DNA of 64,000 nt from Comamonadaceae bacterium (GTDB taxonomy: Bacteria; Pseudomonadota; Gammaproteobacteria; Burkholderiales; Burkholderiaceae_C), in the NCBI GenBank assembly GCA_027488255.1, contig JAIYBZ010000037.1, positions 1 to 64,000 of the forward strand, in the 5' to 3' direction. Below, piece after piece: positions 18,251 to 28,242 of this stretch. A model generated the notes under the pieces. It was not told the origin of the DNA. It ran no database searches and saw only the letters and a list, made by a program, of their open reading frames with translations. Each line of letters begins with the position of its first letter. Within the stretch, counting starts at the first letter, position 1. The position numbers and the translations under genes were made by a program.

Positions 18251-19147
18251 ATGGGTGCCACCTCTTCTAAAAGCTTGGCGGTGGCTGGGCTGCTGCTCAA
18301 TGCCTTCGCATGGGGCGTGTGTTGGTGGCCGTTTAAACAACTCGAAGCACTGGGCCTGCATCCGCTGTGGGCCACCGCCTGTGTCTATGCCTTTGTTTTC
18401 GTGTCCATCGCCTTGTGGCTGTGGAAAACAGACCGCCTGATCAGTTGGCGCCAACACCCTGGCTTGTGGGTGCTCATGCTGGCTTCAGGGCTGACCAATG
18501 TGGGATTCAACTGGGCGGTCACGGTGGGCGATGTGGTCCGCGTGGTCTTGCTGTTTTACCTGATGCCCGCATGGTCGGTGCTGGTGGCTTGGTGGCTGCT
18601 GGACGAAAAACCCAGCCGCATGGCGCTTTTGAGATTGCTCATCGCGCTGACCGGATTGTTCATCGTGCTCAAAACGCCAGAGACCCCTTGGCCTGTGCCC
18701 GAAAGTCTGTCGGATGTGCTGGCGCTGATCAGTGGCTTCACCTTCGCCTTGACCAACACCTTGCTGCTCAAGCTCAAAGACACGCCCAGTTCGTCGCGCA
18801 CCTTGGCCATGTTTGGTGGAGGTGCGGCCATGGCCACCTTGGCGGCTTTGGTCGGACTGAGCCTTGGCGTTGTTGCAACGGGGCAAGCACCCAATGCCTC
18901 TTGGCTGCCTTACATCGCTCTTTTGTGTGTGTCATTTTTATTGGGCAACTTGGCGCTGCAATACGGGGCTGCCCGCCTGACGGCGCAAACCACGGCCTTG
19001 GTCATGTTGTCTGAAGTGCTGTTTGCCAGCGTGTCCTCGGTCATGCTGGGCGCATCCGACTGGGACCAACGCACCCTGATCGGCGGTGGCCTGATCTTGC
19101 TGGCAGCACTGTTGGCCATCACCGGGTCCAGACCCCAAGCTGACTAA
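18251..19147 (+). CDS. DMT superfamily (EamA) transporter
   Basis: A 298-residue transporter with ten predicted helices in two EamA halves. The N-terminus reads LLLNAFAWGVCWWPFKQLEALG; the second half begins around residue 155 (LSDVLALISGFTFALTNTLLLK) and ends GGGLILLAALLAITG. Substrate unknown. It is not close to the other EamA protein (15370-16293) in its N-terminal signature. Probably co-transcribed with dedA. Confidence 0.8.
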   Translation: MGATSSKSLAVAGLLLNAFAWGVCWWPFKQLEALGLHPLWATACVYAFVFVSIALWLWKTDRLISWRQHPGLWVLMLASGLTNVGFNWAVTVGDVVRVVLLFYLMPAWSVLVAWWLLDEKPSRMALLRLLIALTGLFIVLKTPETPWPVPESLSDVLALISGFTFALTNTLLLKLKDTPSSSRTLAMFGGGAAMATLAALVGLSLGVVATGQAPNASWLPYIALLCVSFLLGNLALQYGAARLTAQTTALVMLSEVLFASVSSVMLGASDWDQRTLIGGGLILLAALLAITGSRPQAD

Positions 19148-19250
19148 GGTGTTTCAGTGGTCTTTTGGCGTAAGCGATAAAGTGACAGCGTGAAGCACAC
19201 AGAGATCGTTTATTTCGTTCTGTTTTTTTAGCCCTGTTGAAAGCCACCCC

Positions 19251-19736
19251 ATGAGCCTGTACGACTTAGAAGCCCTGAGCATCGACCAACACACTGTGCC
19301 CTTGTCGCGCTACAAGGGGCAAGTGATGTTGATCGTGAACACCGCCAGCGCATGCGGTTTCACGCCGCAATTTGCCGGTTTGGAAAAATTGCACCAAAGC
19401 TATGGCGACCAAGGCTTGGTGGTGCTGGGTTTCCCATGCAACCAATTTGCCAACCAAGATCCGGCAGATGACGCGCAAATTGCCAGTTTTTGCCAAAAGA
19501 ACTACGGCGTGAGCTTTCAGATGATGGGCAAAGTCAAGGTGAACGGCAGCGATGCGCACCCGCTTTACCAATGGCTGACCGCCGAAGCGCCCGGCATTCT
19601 GGGCAGCAAAGCCATCAAGTGGAACTTCACCAAATTTTTGGTGGGGCGCAATGGCCAAGTGCTCAAGCGCTATGCGCCGCAGGATGCGCCCGCCAAAATC
19701 GCGCAAGACATTGAGGCGGCGCTGGCCTCGGCCTGA
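19251..19736 (+). CDS. glutathione peroxidase family protein
   Basis: A 161-residue thiol peroxidase of the glutathione peroxidase family that reduces hydroperoxides in the cytoplasm. The catalytic residue is Cys35 (NTASACGFTPQF) rather than selenocysteine, with GFPCNQF (Gln65) and KWNFTKFLVG supplying the Gln/Trp/Asn tetrad. Although a SelD fusion is encoded elsewhere in the window, there is no UGA codon here. It stands alone between an EamA gene and a convergent DUF4287 gene. Confidence 0.92.
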   Translation: MSLYDLEALSIDQHTVPLSRYKGQVMLIVNTASACGFTPQFAGLEKLHQSYGDQGLVVLGFPCNQFANQDPADDAQIASFCQKNYGVSFQMMGKVKVNGSDAHPLYQWLTAEAPGILGSKAIKWNFTKFLVGRNGQVLKRYAPQDAPAKIAQDIEAALASA

Positions 19737-19768
19737 TCGGCAGACTGGCCGGTCTTTCTGTCCTGTGC

Positions 19769-19993
19769 TCAGGGCGATTTGTCGGTCGCCTGAGCGCGAT
19801 GGTAGGCCACCAAGGCGTTGGCATGACCATGCCCCAGCCCATGCGATGTCTTCAAGATCGCCACCTGCTCCATGTGCTTTTTGTCGGCCATGCCATGCAA
19901 CAATTTGAGCCAGTGGGCGATGGGCTGCCCGTAGGTTTTTTCAATCGACGGGAAATACGAGGCCGGTCCCTGCGCTTTGCCAGTGGTCGCCAT
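19769..19993 (-). CDS. DUF4287-type small protein
   Basis: A 74-residue protein whose core (SYFPSIEKTYGQPIAHWLKL, then KKHMEQVAILKTSHGLGHGHANALV) matches the DUF4287 domain, seen in many bacteria without known function. The ATG at 19993 follows a strong GAGGAG; a longer upstream frame is discarded because the domain starts right after this ATG. It is the last gene behind glcE-glcF, 28 bp after the glcF stop. Confidence 0.75.
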   Translation of the reverse strand: MATTGKAQGPASYFPSIEKTYGQPIAHWLKLLHGMADKKHMEQVAILKTSHGLGHGHANALVAYHRAQATDKSP

Positions 19994-20021
19994 GGAGCAC
20001 TCCTCAAGGTTCTGCAAAAAG

Positions 20022-21257
20022 TCAGCGGATCGCTTCGTCCAGCAACTCAACCCAATGCCGCACGGGCTGTCCGCTGCCGCTTTGCAAGTGGGTGATACAG
20101 CCAATATTGGCACTCAAAACGCCTTGCGGTTGCAGTGCGTTCAAGTGGCCCAATTTGCGGTCGCGCAATTGCTTGGACAAGTCGGGGTTGAGCACGCTGT
20201 AAGTGCCCGCAGAGCCGCAGCACAAGTGCGATTCATTGGCCGTGACTTTGATCTGAAAACCCAATTCGGCCAACTGCTTTTCCACGCCGCCCTTGAGTTG
20301 CTGGCCATGCTGCAAAGTGCATGGCGGGTGGTAGGCCTGCAAACCGGCCGTCTGCAAGGCTTCGGGTTTGATTTTGGTTTTCAAAAGTGGCACCCAATCT
20401 GGCAGCAACTCACTCAAGTCGCGCGTCAAGGCGGCAATGCGGGCCGCTTTTTCAGCGTAGGCCGGGTCGTCTTTCAGCACGTGGCCATAGTCTTTCACCA
20501 TCACCCCGCAACCTGATGCGTTCATGACAATCGCTTCCACTTCTCCCGACTCGACCCAAGGCCACCACGCGTCGATGTTGGCCCGCATGTGGTCTTTGCC
20601 GCCGTCATGGTCGTTCAGGTGAAACTTCAGGGCGCCGCAGCAACCGGCTTTGTCGGCCGTCACGGCTTGAATGCCTGCGGCATCCATCACCCGGGCGGTG
20701 GCGGTGTTGATGTTGGGGCTCATGCTGGGTTGCACGCAGCCCGTCAGCATCAGTACTTTTCTTGCGTGAGTTGCGGTGGGCCAAGCGCCGGCCGGCTTCG
20801 GCGCAGGCACTTTGGCTTTCAGGCTGTCGGGCAACAGGCCACGCACGCTTTGGCCCAGCTTCATGGCGGGCGCAAACAAGGGGGAAGGCAAGCCTTCTTT
20901 GAGGGCCCAGCGCAACAGTTTTTCACCGGTGGGGCGCGCCACTTTGGCATCGACCAACTTGCGCCCAATGTCGACCAAATGGCCGTATTGCACGCCGCTG
21001 GGGCACGTGCTCTCGCAGTTGCGGCAAGTCAGGCAACGGTCCAAATGCATTTGGGTTTTGCGTGTGGGGGTCTCGCCTTCCAACACCTGTTTCATCAAGT
21101 AGATGCGCCCGCGTGGGCCGTCCAACTCGTCACCCAATAATTGGTACGTGGGGCATGTGGCGGTGCAAAAACCGCAATGCACACACTTGCGCAAAATGGC
21201 TTCGGCTTCGATGCCTTCCGGGGTGTTTTTGTATTCGGGAGCGAGGTTCGTTTGCAT
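20022..21257 (-). CDS. glcF: glycolate oxidase iron-sulfur subunit
   Basis: Iron-sulfur subunit of membrane-associated glycolate oxidase (GlcDEF), which oxidises glycolate to glyoxylate. The 411 residues carry two 4Fe-4S motifs, CVHCGFCTATCP and CLTCRNCESTCP, followed by two CCG-type repeats, the first with KAGCCGALKFH, the second with HLCCGSAGTYS. I took the ATG at 21257 because GlcF begins shortly before the first cluster. It lies 16 bp after glcE on the same strand. No glcD is present in this window. Confidence 0.92.
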   Translation of the reverse strand: MQTNLAPEYKNTPEGIEAEAILRKCVHCGFCTATCPTYQLLGDELDGPRGRIYLMKQVLEGETPTRKTQMHLDRCLTCRNCESTCPSGVQYGHLVDIGRKLVDAKVARPTGEKLLRWALKEGLPSPLFAPAMKLGQSVRGLLPDSLKAKVPAPKPAGAWPTATHARKVLMLTGCVQPSMSPNINTATARVMDAAGIQAVTADKAGCCGALKFHLNDHDGGKDHMRANIDAWWPWVESGEVEAIVMNASGCGVMVKDYGHVLKDDPAYAEKAARIAALTRDLSELLPDWVPLLKTKIKPEALQTAGLQAYHPPCTLQHGQQLKGGVEKQLAELGFQIKVTANESHLCCGSAGTYSVLNPDLSKQLRDRKLGHLNALQPQGVLSANIGCITHLQSGSGQPVRHWVELLDEAIR

Positions 21258-21273
21258 GGCTGTCGTCCCGCTT

Positions 21274-22431
21274 TCAGCGTGGGTAAATGCGTCCGGTGGC
21301 GAACACGCCTTTGGGATCAAATTGTTGTTGCAGTTGCTGCTGGATGCGCGCTTGCACGGCATCGAGTGGGGTGTTCACACCCACAGCTTTGTCGGTCTGG
21401 CCCTGCGCTGCGCTGGCGCGGAACAACGTGGCGTGACCACCGACCGATTGGGCCCATTGGCGCAGGGCTTTGCCTGCATCTGCGGGCGCCCAGCACCAAC
21501 GCTGCGCCCCTTGCCACTCCAAGTAAGGCGATGAAAAACTTTGACCGGGCACATCCAGCACCGGCGCCGTTTGCGGCACCGACAAACGCCACAAACAAAC
21601 GTTGGGGTTTGGCGGGTCAAAAAACGGCAGAGACTGGTCGCCGCTGGCGCGCCAGTCTTTTGCCGCTGAAGCGTTGTCCATCGCCTGCACCTGGGCGCCC
21701 AAGGCCATCACATCGGCACCCATTTTGGTCACGGCCGATTGCACCGCCGCCACGGCCCCACGCAAGCGCACAAACAAATAATCGGCCACCGGTTCGGCCG
21801 TGGTGTCGCGCACCCAAGCGCTGGCATTCAAGGGCAAGGGTTGCCCGCCCCAGCGGTGCAACAGCTCGAGTGCGGCCTTTTGTGAAACACCGGCACACAT
21901 GAGCGTGGCTTCTGCCGGGGGCATGGGCAAGACCTTCAAGCTGACTTCCGTGATCAGTCCCAAGGTGCCCCAACTGCCGGCCATCAAGCGACTGACGTCG
22001 TAGCCGGCGACGTTTTTCATGACTTGTCCGCCAAAGGTCAAGTGTTCGCCCAGGCCATTGATGAACCGTGCGCCCAACACATAGTCGCGCACGGCACCTG
22101 CAGTGGCGCGCGCAGGGCCGCTCAAGCCAGCGGCCAGCATGCCGCCAACTGTGCCATTGGCTCCAAAATGGGGCGGCTCGAACGCCAGAAACTGGCCTTT
22201 TTCTGCCAAAGTGGCCTCTAACTCGGCCATCGGGGTGCCACAGCGCACCGTCACCACCAACTCGCTGGGCTCATAGCTCACGATGCCTTGGTAAGCGCGG
22301 GTGTCGAGCACGTCACCTGACAGGCTTTGCCCCCAAAAATCTTTGCTGCCACCGCCGCGCAAACGCAGCGTTCGGCCTTCTGCACCGGCCTGGCGAACGG
22401 CTTCGATGAGGGAATTGAGTTGAGCGTCCAT
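21274..22431 (-). CDS. glcE: glycolate oxidase FAD-binding subunit
   Basis: A 385-residue protein of the FAD-linked oxidase fold (FAD_binding_4), smaller than GlcD and consistent with GlcE. It shows the FAD motif RLRGGGSKDFWG near residue 24, ANGTVGGMLAAGLSGPARATAG, and GGQVMKNVAGYDVSRLMAGSWGTLGLITEVSLKV in the family order (given here in parts). GlcE supports GlcD/GlcF in glycolate oxidation during photorespiratory-type salvage of algal glycolate. First in glcE-glcF-DUF4287; glcD must be elsewhere. Confidence 0.88.
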   Translation of the reverse strand: MDAQLNSLIEAVRQAGAEGRTLRLRGGGSKDFWGQSLSGDVLDTRAYQGIVSYEPSELVVTVRCGTPMAELEATLAEKGQFLAFEPPHFGANGTVGGMLAAGLSGPARATAGAVRDYVLGARFINGLGEHLTFGGQVMKNVAGYDVSRLMAGSWGTLGLITEVSLKVLPMPPAEATLMCAGVSQKAALELLHRWGGQPLPLNASAWVRDTTAEPVADYLFVRLRGAVAAVQSAVTKMGADVMALGAQVQAMDNASAAKDWRASGDQSLPFFDPPNPNVCLWRLSVPQTAPVLDVPGQSFSSPYLEWQGAQRWCWAPADAGKALRQWAQSVGGHATLFRASAAQGQTDKAVGVNTPLDAVQARIQQQLQQQFDPKGVFATGRIYPR

Positions 22432-22504
22432 GGGGCAAGATGGTAACGCCCGGCTTTGAGGGGCAGATTGAATTTTTTGAACGAAAGACTTGCCGGAAAT
22501 TGGG

Positions 22505-23476
22505 CTAAGCGCCCTGAAAGAAATTCACAGGCAGGCCTGCCACCTCCACCCGCGTAGCAAAAATACAGCCCGATTGCGGATACAGCGCCAGCTCTGCCGC
22601 ACTGCGCCCCTGCCGTGAGCTGGTGACAAACAAGGTTTTCAGATCTTCCCCACCAAAGCACGGCATGGTTGGGCATGGCACCGGCGTCTCGATGACCGCC
22701 AACACCTGGCCTGTGGGCGACAAACGAACCAATCGCTTGCCTTCGTATTGGGCCGACCAATAAGCGCCCTCGCTGTCCACAGCCGCGCCATCGGGGCGTC
22801 CCCCATAAGCGGCCTGGTCAATCGGGGCATGGGCGAGTGCTTCGCTCCAAACCCACCCCGCAGGCTTCTGTGGAAACTGATGAAACACGCGCTCTTGGGA
22901 CAGTTGCGCCGTGAGGGGGTCAAAGTCCCACGCCCGCACGCCATGCGAAAGAGTGTCGGACCAATACAGCGTGCGCCCATCGGGCGACCACGCCAAGCCA
23001 TTGGCGGTGGTGGCGCCGTGCGCTTTTTCAATCAGGCCGCCGTTTTGCAGGGCGTACAACACCCCCAAGGCCTGATCGCGGGGCTCGTACATGCTGCCCG
23101 CCCAGAAACGCCCTTGCGGATCACACTTGCCATCGTTGAATCGCAAGCGCGTGCTGTCATAAGGAGCCGCCGCCAATGCTTGCAGTGCCCCACCCCACTC
23201 GCGCGCCCAGTAAAGGCCATCGCGCAAGGCCATGACTAGACCGCCGTTTTGCGCTGGGGTTTGCACGGGCGCAATGCAGCCGGGCTCTTGTGCCAAAGGC
23301 CAATATTCAACCGGGCCCTGCGCTTGCAGGCCTTCGATCGCCACACGGGCGAGACGCCGGCCGGGAATGTCCACCCAATAGAGCCGCTTTTCTTGGGGAT
23401 GCCAAAAAGGGGACTCACTCAATCCATCGGGTTCGGTGGTGATGGGGGTCCATTGCGGCATTGATTGGTGTTGCAT
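22505..23476 (-). CDS. SMP-30/gluconolactonase family protein
   Basis: A six-bladed beta-propeller of the SMP-30/gluconolactonase/LRE family, 323 residues from the ATG at 23476. Metal-ligand segments typical of the fold are visible: the N-terminal LSESPFWHPQEKRLYWVDIPG (Glu), RFNDGKCDPQGRFWAGSM (Asn/Asp) and NGLAWSPDGRTLYWSDT. It probably hydrolyses a sugar lactone; substrate unknown. No clear ribosome site: another ATG at 23461 is equally possible. It precedes glcE by 73 bp on the same strand. Confidence 0.82.
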   Translation of the reverse strand: MQHQSMPQWTPITTEPDGLSESPFWHPQEKRLYWVDIPGRRLARVAIEGLQAQGPVEYWPLAQEPGCIAPVQTPAQNGGLVMALRDGLYWAREWGGALQALAAAPYDSTRLRFNDGKCDPQGRFWAGSMYEPRDQALGVLYALQNGGLIEKAHGATTANGLAWSPDGRTLYWSDTLSHGVRAWDFDPLTAQLSQERVFHQFPQKPAGWVWSEALAHAPIDQAAYGGRPDGAAVDSEGAYWSAQYEGKRLVRLSPTGQVLAVIETPVPCPTMPCFGGEDLKTLFVTSSRQGRSAAELALYPQSGCIFATRVEVAGLPVNFFQGA

Positions 23477-23636
23477 AAGTGAAGGGGTGACGAGCCATCG
23501 GGTGCGTTGATTTTGCATCTGCAAAAGCCCGATCCCTCTGCAACATGGCCGATGTAACCCAAAAGAACCCGCAACCCTTCTCTGGCGGGTCTGGCTAATC
23601 AATCGCACCACGGCCATCCCGCAGCATCACCCACAA

Positions 23637-23662
23637 AAAAGGCCCGCATCTGCGGGCCTTTT
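23637..23662 (-). terminator. rho-independent terminator after amt (bidirectional in form)
   Basis: Stem AAAAGGCCCGCA (23637-23648) / TGCGGGCCTTTT (23651-23662), 12 pairs with a 2-nt loop and T-rich ends on both strands. It closes the torF-glnK-amt operon, 41 bp after the amt stop, and insulates the SMP-30 gene. Confidence 0.9.
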
Positions 23663-23703
23663 GTGAGCAAGCACCGGATGCCTCGGCACCCGGTGGGTCG
23701 TCA

Positions 23704-25236
23704 TCAGCCGTGGTAGGCCGACTCGCCGTGCGAAGAGATGTCCAAGCCTTCGCGCTCTTCTTCTTCGGTGACACGCAAACCAATCACGATGTCAACCAGT
23801 TTGAAGGCCACGATCGAGACCACACCCGACCACACCACGGTCAGCAACACGGCCTTGGCCTGTGTCCACACTTGGGCGGCAATCGAGTACGCGTCTGGGG
23901 TGATCATGGTCACGGTGACCCAGTCGCCCACGGCGCTGGGGCCACCCAATGCGGGGGAGTTGAAGACACCGGTCAACAAGGCGCCGACGATACCGCCCAC
24001 ACCGTGCACGCCGAACACATCCAACGAGTCGTCTGCACCCAGCATTTTCTTCAGGCCATTGACGCCCCACAAGCAAGCAAAGCCCGCGATGAAACCAATG
24101 ATCAAGGCACCGCCCAGACCGACGTTACCGGCGGCAGGGGTGATGGCCACCAAACCGGCCACCGCACCTGAGGCGGCACCCAACATCGAGGCTTTGCCAC
24201 GCATCAGAGCTTCACCCACGCACCAGGCCAGCACGGCTGCGGCTGTGGCGATCAAGGTGTTGATGAAGGCCAGGGCGGCGAAACCGTTTGCTTCGAGGGC
24301 CGAACCGGCGTTGAAACCGAACCAACCCACCCACAGCAAAGAGGCGCCGACCATGGTCAAAGTCAGGCTGTGAGGGGCCATCGATTCACGGCCGTAACCC
24401 ACACGTTTGCCCACCATGAAGGCACCCACCAAGCCCGCCACAGCGGCGTTGATGTGCACCACTGTGCCGCCAGCGAAGTCCAACGCACCCCACTGCCACA
24501 ACAAACCGGCTTTGCTGGTCATTTCTTCGGCCACTTCTTTCGAAGCGTAGGCATCAGGGCCCATCCAGAACCAGACCATGTGGGCCACAGGCAAATAGCT
24601 GAAGGTGAACCACAAGACCATGAAAGCGAGCACGGCAGAAAACTTGATGCGTTCAGCAAATGCGCCCACGATCAGCGCGCAAGTGATGCCCGCAAAGGTG
24701 GCTTGGAAAGCAGCGAATGTGATCTCTGGGATGTACACGCCTTTGCTGAAGGTGGCCGCATTGGCGAATGTCCCGGTGACGTTGTCCCAAATGCCCTTCA
24801 TGAAGAGGCGATCAAAACCACCAATGAACGCATTGCCTTCTGTGAACGCCAAGCTGTAGCCATAAATGAACCACAGCACGGTGATCATGGAGAAGGTGAC
24901 GACCACTTGCATCAGCACCGACAGCATGTTTTTGCTGCGCACCAAACCCCCGTAGAACAAGGCGAGGCCGGGAATGACCATCAAGATCACCAAAATGGTG
25001 GAGAGCATCATCCAACCGGTGTCGGCTTTGTTGGGCACTGGAACCGGCGCGGTTTCTGCCGCTGCGGGTGCCGCAGGGGCTGGGGCCGCTGCAGGGGCCG
25101 CGGCGTCGGCGGGTTTGGCTTCGGCAGAGGCTGCAACGGCAGCTGGGGCAGTTTGTGCGGTGGCCACAGAGGCGGTACCAAAAACACCCCATCCCAAACT
25201 CAGGCCCAAGGCCAAGGTGGCGAGTAATTTTTTCAT
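23704..25236 (-). CDS. amt: ammonium transporter
   Basis: AmtB/Rh-family trimeric ammonium channel, 510 residues. A cleavable signal peptide (about 1-27) is followed by an Ala/Pro-rich linker before the first helix, an extension common in Burkholderiales Amt. Eleven helices follow, with the ammonium-site region LFYGGLVRSKNMLSVLMQ, PVAHMVWFW, DFAGGTVVHINAAVAGLV (first pore His) and DVFGVHGVGGIVGALLTGVF (second pore His). It ends in a cytosolic tail that can take GlnK. ATG 25236 is used because it starts the signal peptide. Third gene of the operon, 23 bp after glnK. Confidence 0.93.
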   Translation of the reverse strand: MKKLLATLALGLSLGWGVFGTASVATAQTAPAAVAASAEAKPADAAAPAAAPAPAAPAAAETAPVPVPNKADTGWMMLSTILVILMVIPGLALFYGGLVRSKNMLSVLMQVVVTFSMITVLWFIYGYSLAFTEGNAFIGGFDRLFMKGIWDNVTGTFANAATFSKGVYIPEITFAAFQATFAGITCALIVGAFAERIKFSAVLAFMVLWFTFSYLPVAHMVWFWMGPDAYASKEVAEEMTSKAGLLWQWGALDFAGGTVVHINAAVAGLVGAFMVGKRVGYGRESMAPHSLTLTMVGASLLWVGWFGFNAGSALEANGFAALAFINTLIATAAAVLAWCVGEALMRGKASMLGAASGAVAGLVAITPAAGNVGLGGALIIGFIAGFACLWGVNGLKKMLGADDSLDVFGVHGVGGIVGALLTGVFNSPALGGPSAVGDWVTVTMITPDAYSIAAQVWTQAKAVLLTVVWSGVVSIVAFKLVDIVIGLRVTEEEEREGLDISSHGESAYHG

Positions 25237-25259
25237 TTTTTGACTCTCTTTCTGGTCAA

Positions 25260-26380
<1,121 letters not shown>

Positions 26381-26418
26381 GCGGAACTCCATAAACAAAA
26401 TAAAAGGACAGAACCTTT

Positions 26419-26436
26419 ATGCACGGAACATGCCAA
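26419..26436 (-). promoter_or_regulatory. sigma54 (-24/-12) promoter of torF-glnK-amt
   Basis: On the minus strand TTGGCATGTTCCGTGCAT has GG and GC separated by 10 bp, the defining sigma54 pattern. Transcription would start near 26409, about 28 nt before the torF ATG. This fits nitrogen (NtrC) control of the operon. Confidence 0.8.
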
Positions 26437-26552
26437 CCCCTTGTTAAGGTGGTTTCCAAGGGCATCTCCCCGTGCTTTCTCTCTCTGTACATGGTTGAAT
26501 GGCGCATTAACAGGTTCAACTCCCTTCAACCGGGTGTCCGGACGCACGTCAC

Positions 26553-26567
26553 GCACCAAAATAGTGC
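26553..26567. promoter_or_regulatory. NtrC-like binding site
   Basis: GCAC (26553-26556), seven bases, GTGC (26564-26567): the dyad of NtrC enhancer sites. It lies about 150 bp upstream of the sigma54 start and 12 bp before the divergent yifB ATG. Confidence 0.6.
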
Positions 26568-26578
26568 AGGGAGTAAAA

Positions 26579-28111
26579 ATGAGTCTCAGTTTGGTGCGCA
26601 GTCGGGCCCTGATCGGCCTGCAAGCGCCGGCGGTCACCGTTGAGGTGCATTTGGCCAACGGCCTGCCCAGCTTCACGCTGGTGGGTCTGGCCGATGTCGA
26701 GGTGAAAGAAGCGCGCGAACGGGTGCGCTCCGCTTTGCAAAACAGCGGTTTGGACTTTCCGCACAACCAACGCATCACCGTCAATTTGGCTCCGGCTGAC
26801 TTGCCCAAAGACTCCGGTCGGCTCGATTTGCCCATCGCACTGGGCATCTTGGCGGCCAGCGGCCAAATCGATGCCCAGCAGTTGTCGCACTACGAGTTTG
26901 CGGGCGAACTGTCTTTGTCTGGCGAGTTGCGGCCCATTCGCGGCGCATTGGCCATGAGCTTGGTGCTGCGCCAACACCAAGTGCGCACCCGATTGGTGCT
27001 GCCACCCGGCAGTGCCGAAGAGGCGGCGCTGGTACCCGATACCGAGGTTTTTCGTGCTCGGCATCTGCTGGATGTGGTGCAGCAGTTTTTACCCGCCACC
27101 CAAAACCCCCCGGCCGAGCCTCGCGACGGCTGGGTGCGCATGGACTCCAGCGCACCTTCACAACCGCCTCATTACGCTGATTTGGCCGATGTCAAAGGCC
27201 AAGTGGGGGTGAAAAGGGTGCTGGAGATCGCGGCGGCAGGCGGCCATTCCTTGTTGATGGTTGGCCCCCCTGGTTCGGGCAAATCCATGCTGGCCCAACG
27301 CTTTGCCGGTTTGTTGCCGCCCATGAACACCGAAGAGGCGCTGGAGTCTGCGGCCATCGCCAGTCTGGCGGGGCGATTTGATTTGTCGCGCTGGGCGCAA
27401 CGCCCCACAGGCCAGCCGCACCACTCAGCCAGTGCGGTCGCGCTGGTGGGCGGCGGTTCGCCGCCCCGGCCCGGCGAAATTTCTTTGGCGCACCATGGCG
27501 TGCTGTTTTTAGACGAGTTGCCCGAGTTCCCCCGCGCCGCGCTAGAGGCACTGCGCGAGCCCCTCGAAACCGGCAGCATCACCATCGCCAGAGCCGCACG
27601 CCGGGCTGAGTTTCCAGCGCGTTTTCAACTGATTGCGGCGATGAACCCCTGCCCTTGCGGCTATCTGGGCAGCGCCACCCGGCGCTGCCGCTGCACGCCC
27701 GACCAAATCAGCCGCTACCAAAGCAAGCTCAGTGGGCCCTTGCTGGACCGCATCGATCTGCACATCGAGGTGCCCAGCTTGCCCGCCCACGAATTGCTGC
27801 ACGCGCCGCCGGGCGAGAGCACGCAAGCCATCGCCGCACGCAGCGCACAGGCACGCGAACGCGCCATGGCTCGCCAAGCCTGCGTCAACGCCCATCTGCA
27901 AGGCCAAGCCATTGACGCACAGGCGCACTTGAGTGACAAGGCCGCTGCTTTGCTGCAAAAAGCAGCCACGCAACTTGGCTGGAGTGGCCGCAGCGTGCAC
28001 CGCAGCTTGAAAGTCGCCCGCACCATTGCCGACCTCGCAGGCAGCGTCACGGTTGAAGCGCAACACATGGCCGAGGCGGTGCAATACCGACGGGTGCTGC
28101 AAGAACATTAA
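26579..28111 (+). CDS. comM: YifB/ComM family Mg-chelatase-like AAA+ ATPase
   Basis: A 510-residue protein with three parts: an N-terminal S5-like domain (LVRSRALIGLQAPAVTVEVH, DLPKDSGRLDLPIALGIL), a central AAA+ domain with Walker A GPPGSGKS and Walker B LFLDELPEF, and a C-terminal Mg-chelatase helical domain (SGPLLDRIDLHIEVP, SGRSVHRSLKVARTIADL). ComM is a hexameric branch-migration helicase that aids integration of heterologous DNA in natural transformation. The ATG at 26579 has a GGGAG site. Divergent from torF. Confidence 0.92.
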   Translation: MSLSLVRSRALIGLQAPAVTVEVHLANGLPSFTLVGLADVEVKEARERVRSALQNSGLDFPHNQRITVNLAPADLPKDSGRLDLPIALGILAASGQIDAQQLSHYEFAGELSLSGELRPIRGALAMSLVLRQHQVRTRLVLPPGSAEEAALVPDTEVFRARHLLDVVQQFLPATQNPPAEPRDGWVRMDSSAPSQPPHYADLADVKGQVGVKRVLEIAAAGGHSLLMVGPPGSGKSMLAQRFAGLLPPMNTEEALESAAIASLAGRFDLSRWAQRPTGQPHHSASAVALVGGGSPPRPGEISLAHHGVLFLDELPEFPRAALEALREPLETGSITIARAARRAEFPARFQLIAAMNPCPCGYLGSATRRCRCTPDQISRYQSKLSGPLLDRIDLHIEVPSLPAHELLHAPPGESTQAIAARSAQARERAMARQACVNAHLQGQAIDAQAHLSDKAAALLQKAATQLGWSGRSVHRSLKVARTIADLAGSVTVEAQHMAEAVQYRRVLQEH

Positions 28112-28242
28112 GCAGCCCTGTCTTTCCCCGCAACCCGCCAGCACACAGCCGTTATGCTCTTGGCCATGCGCCTTTCTTGCGCCTTGCGCCCCCACTTCAG
28201 CCCACCCCGAAGCCCCCGCGCTGTGTTGAAAGAGCCGGTGCT

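Noticed and set aside
19251-19736. Selenocysteine-containing glutathione peroxidase
   Set aside because: The catalytic codon is a normal Cys codon and there is no in-frame UGA.
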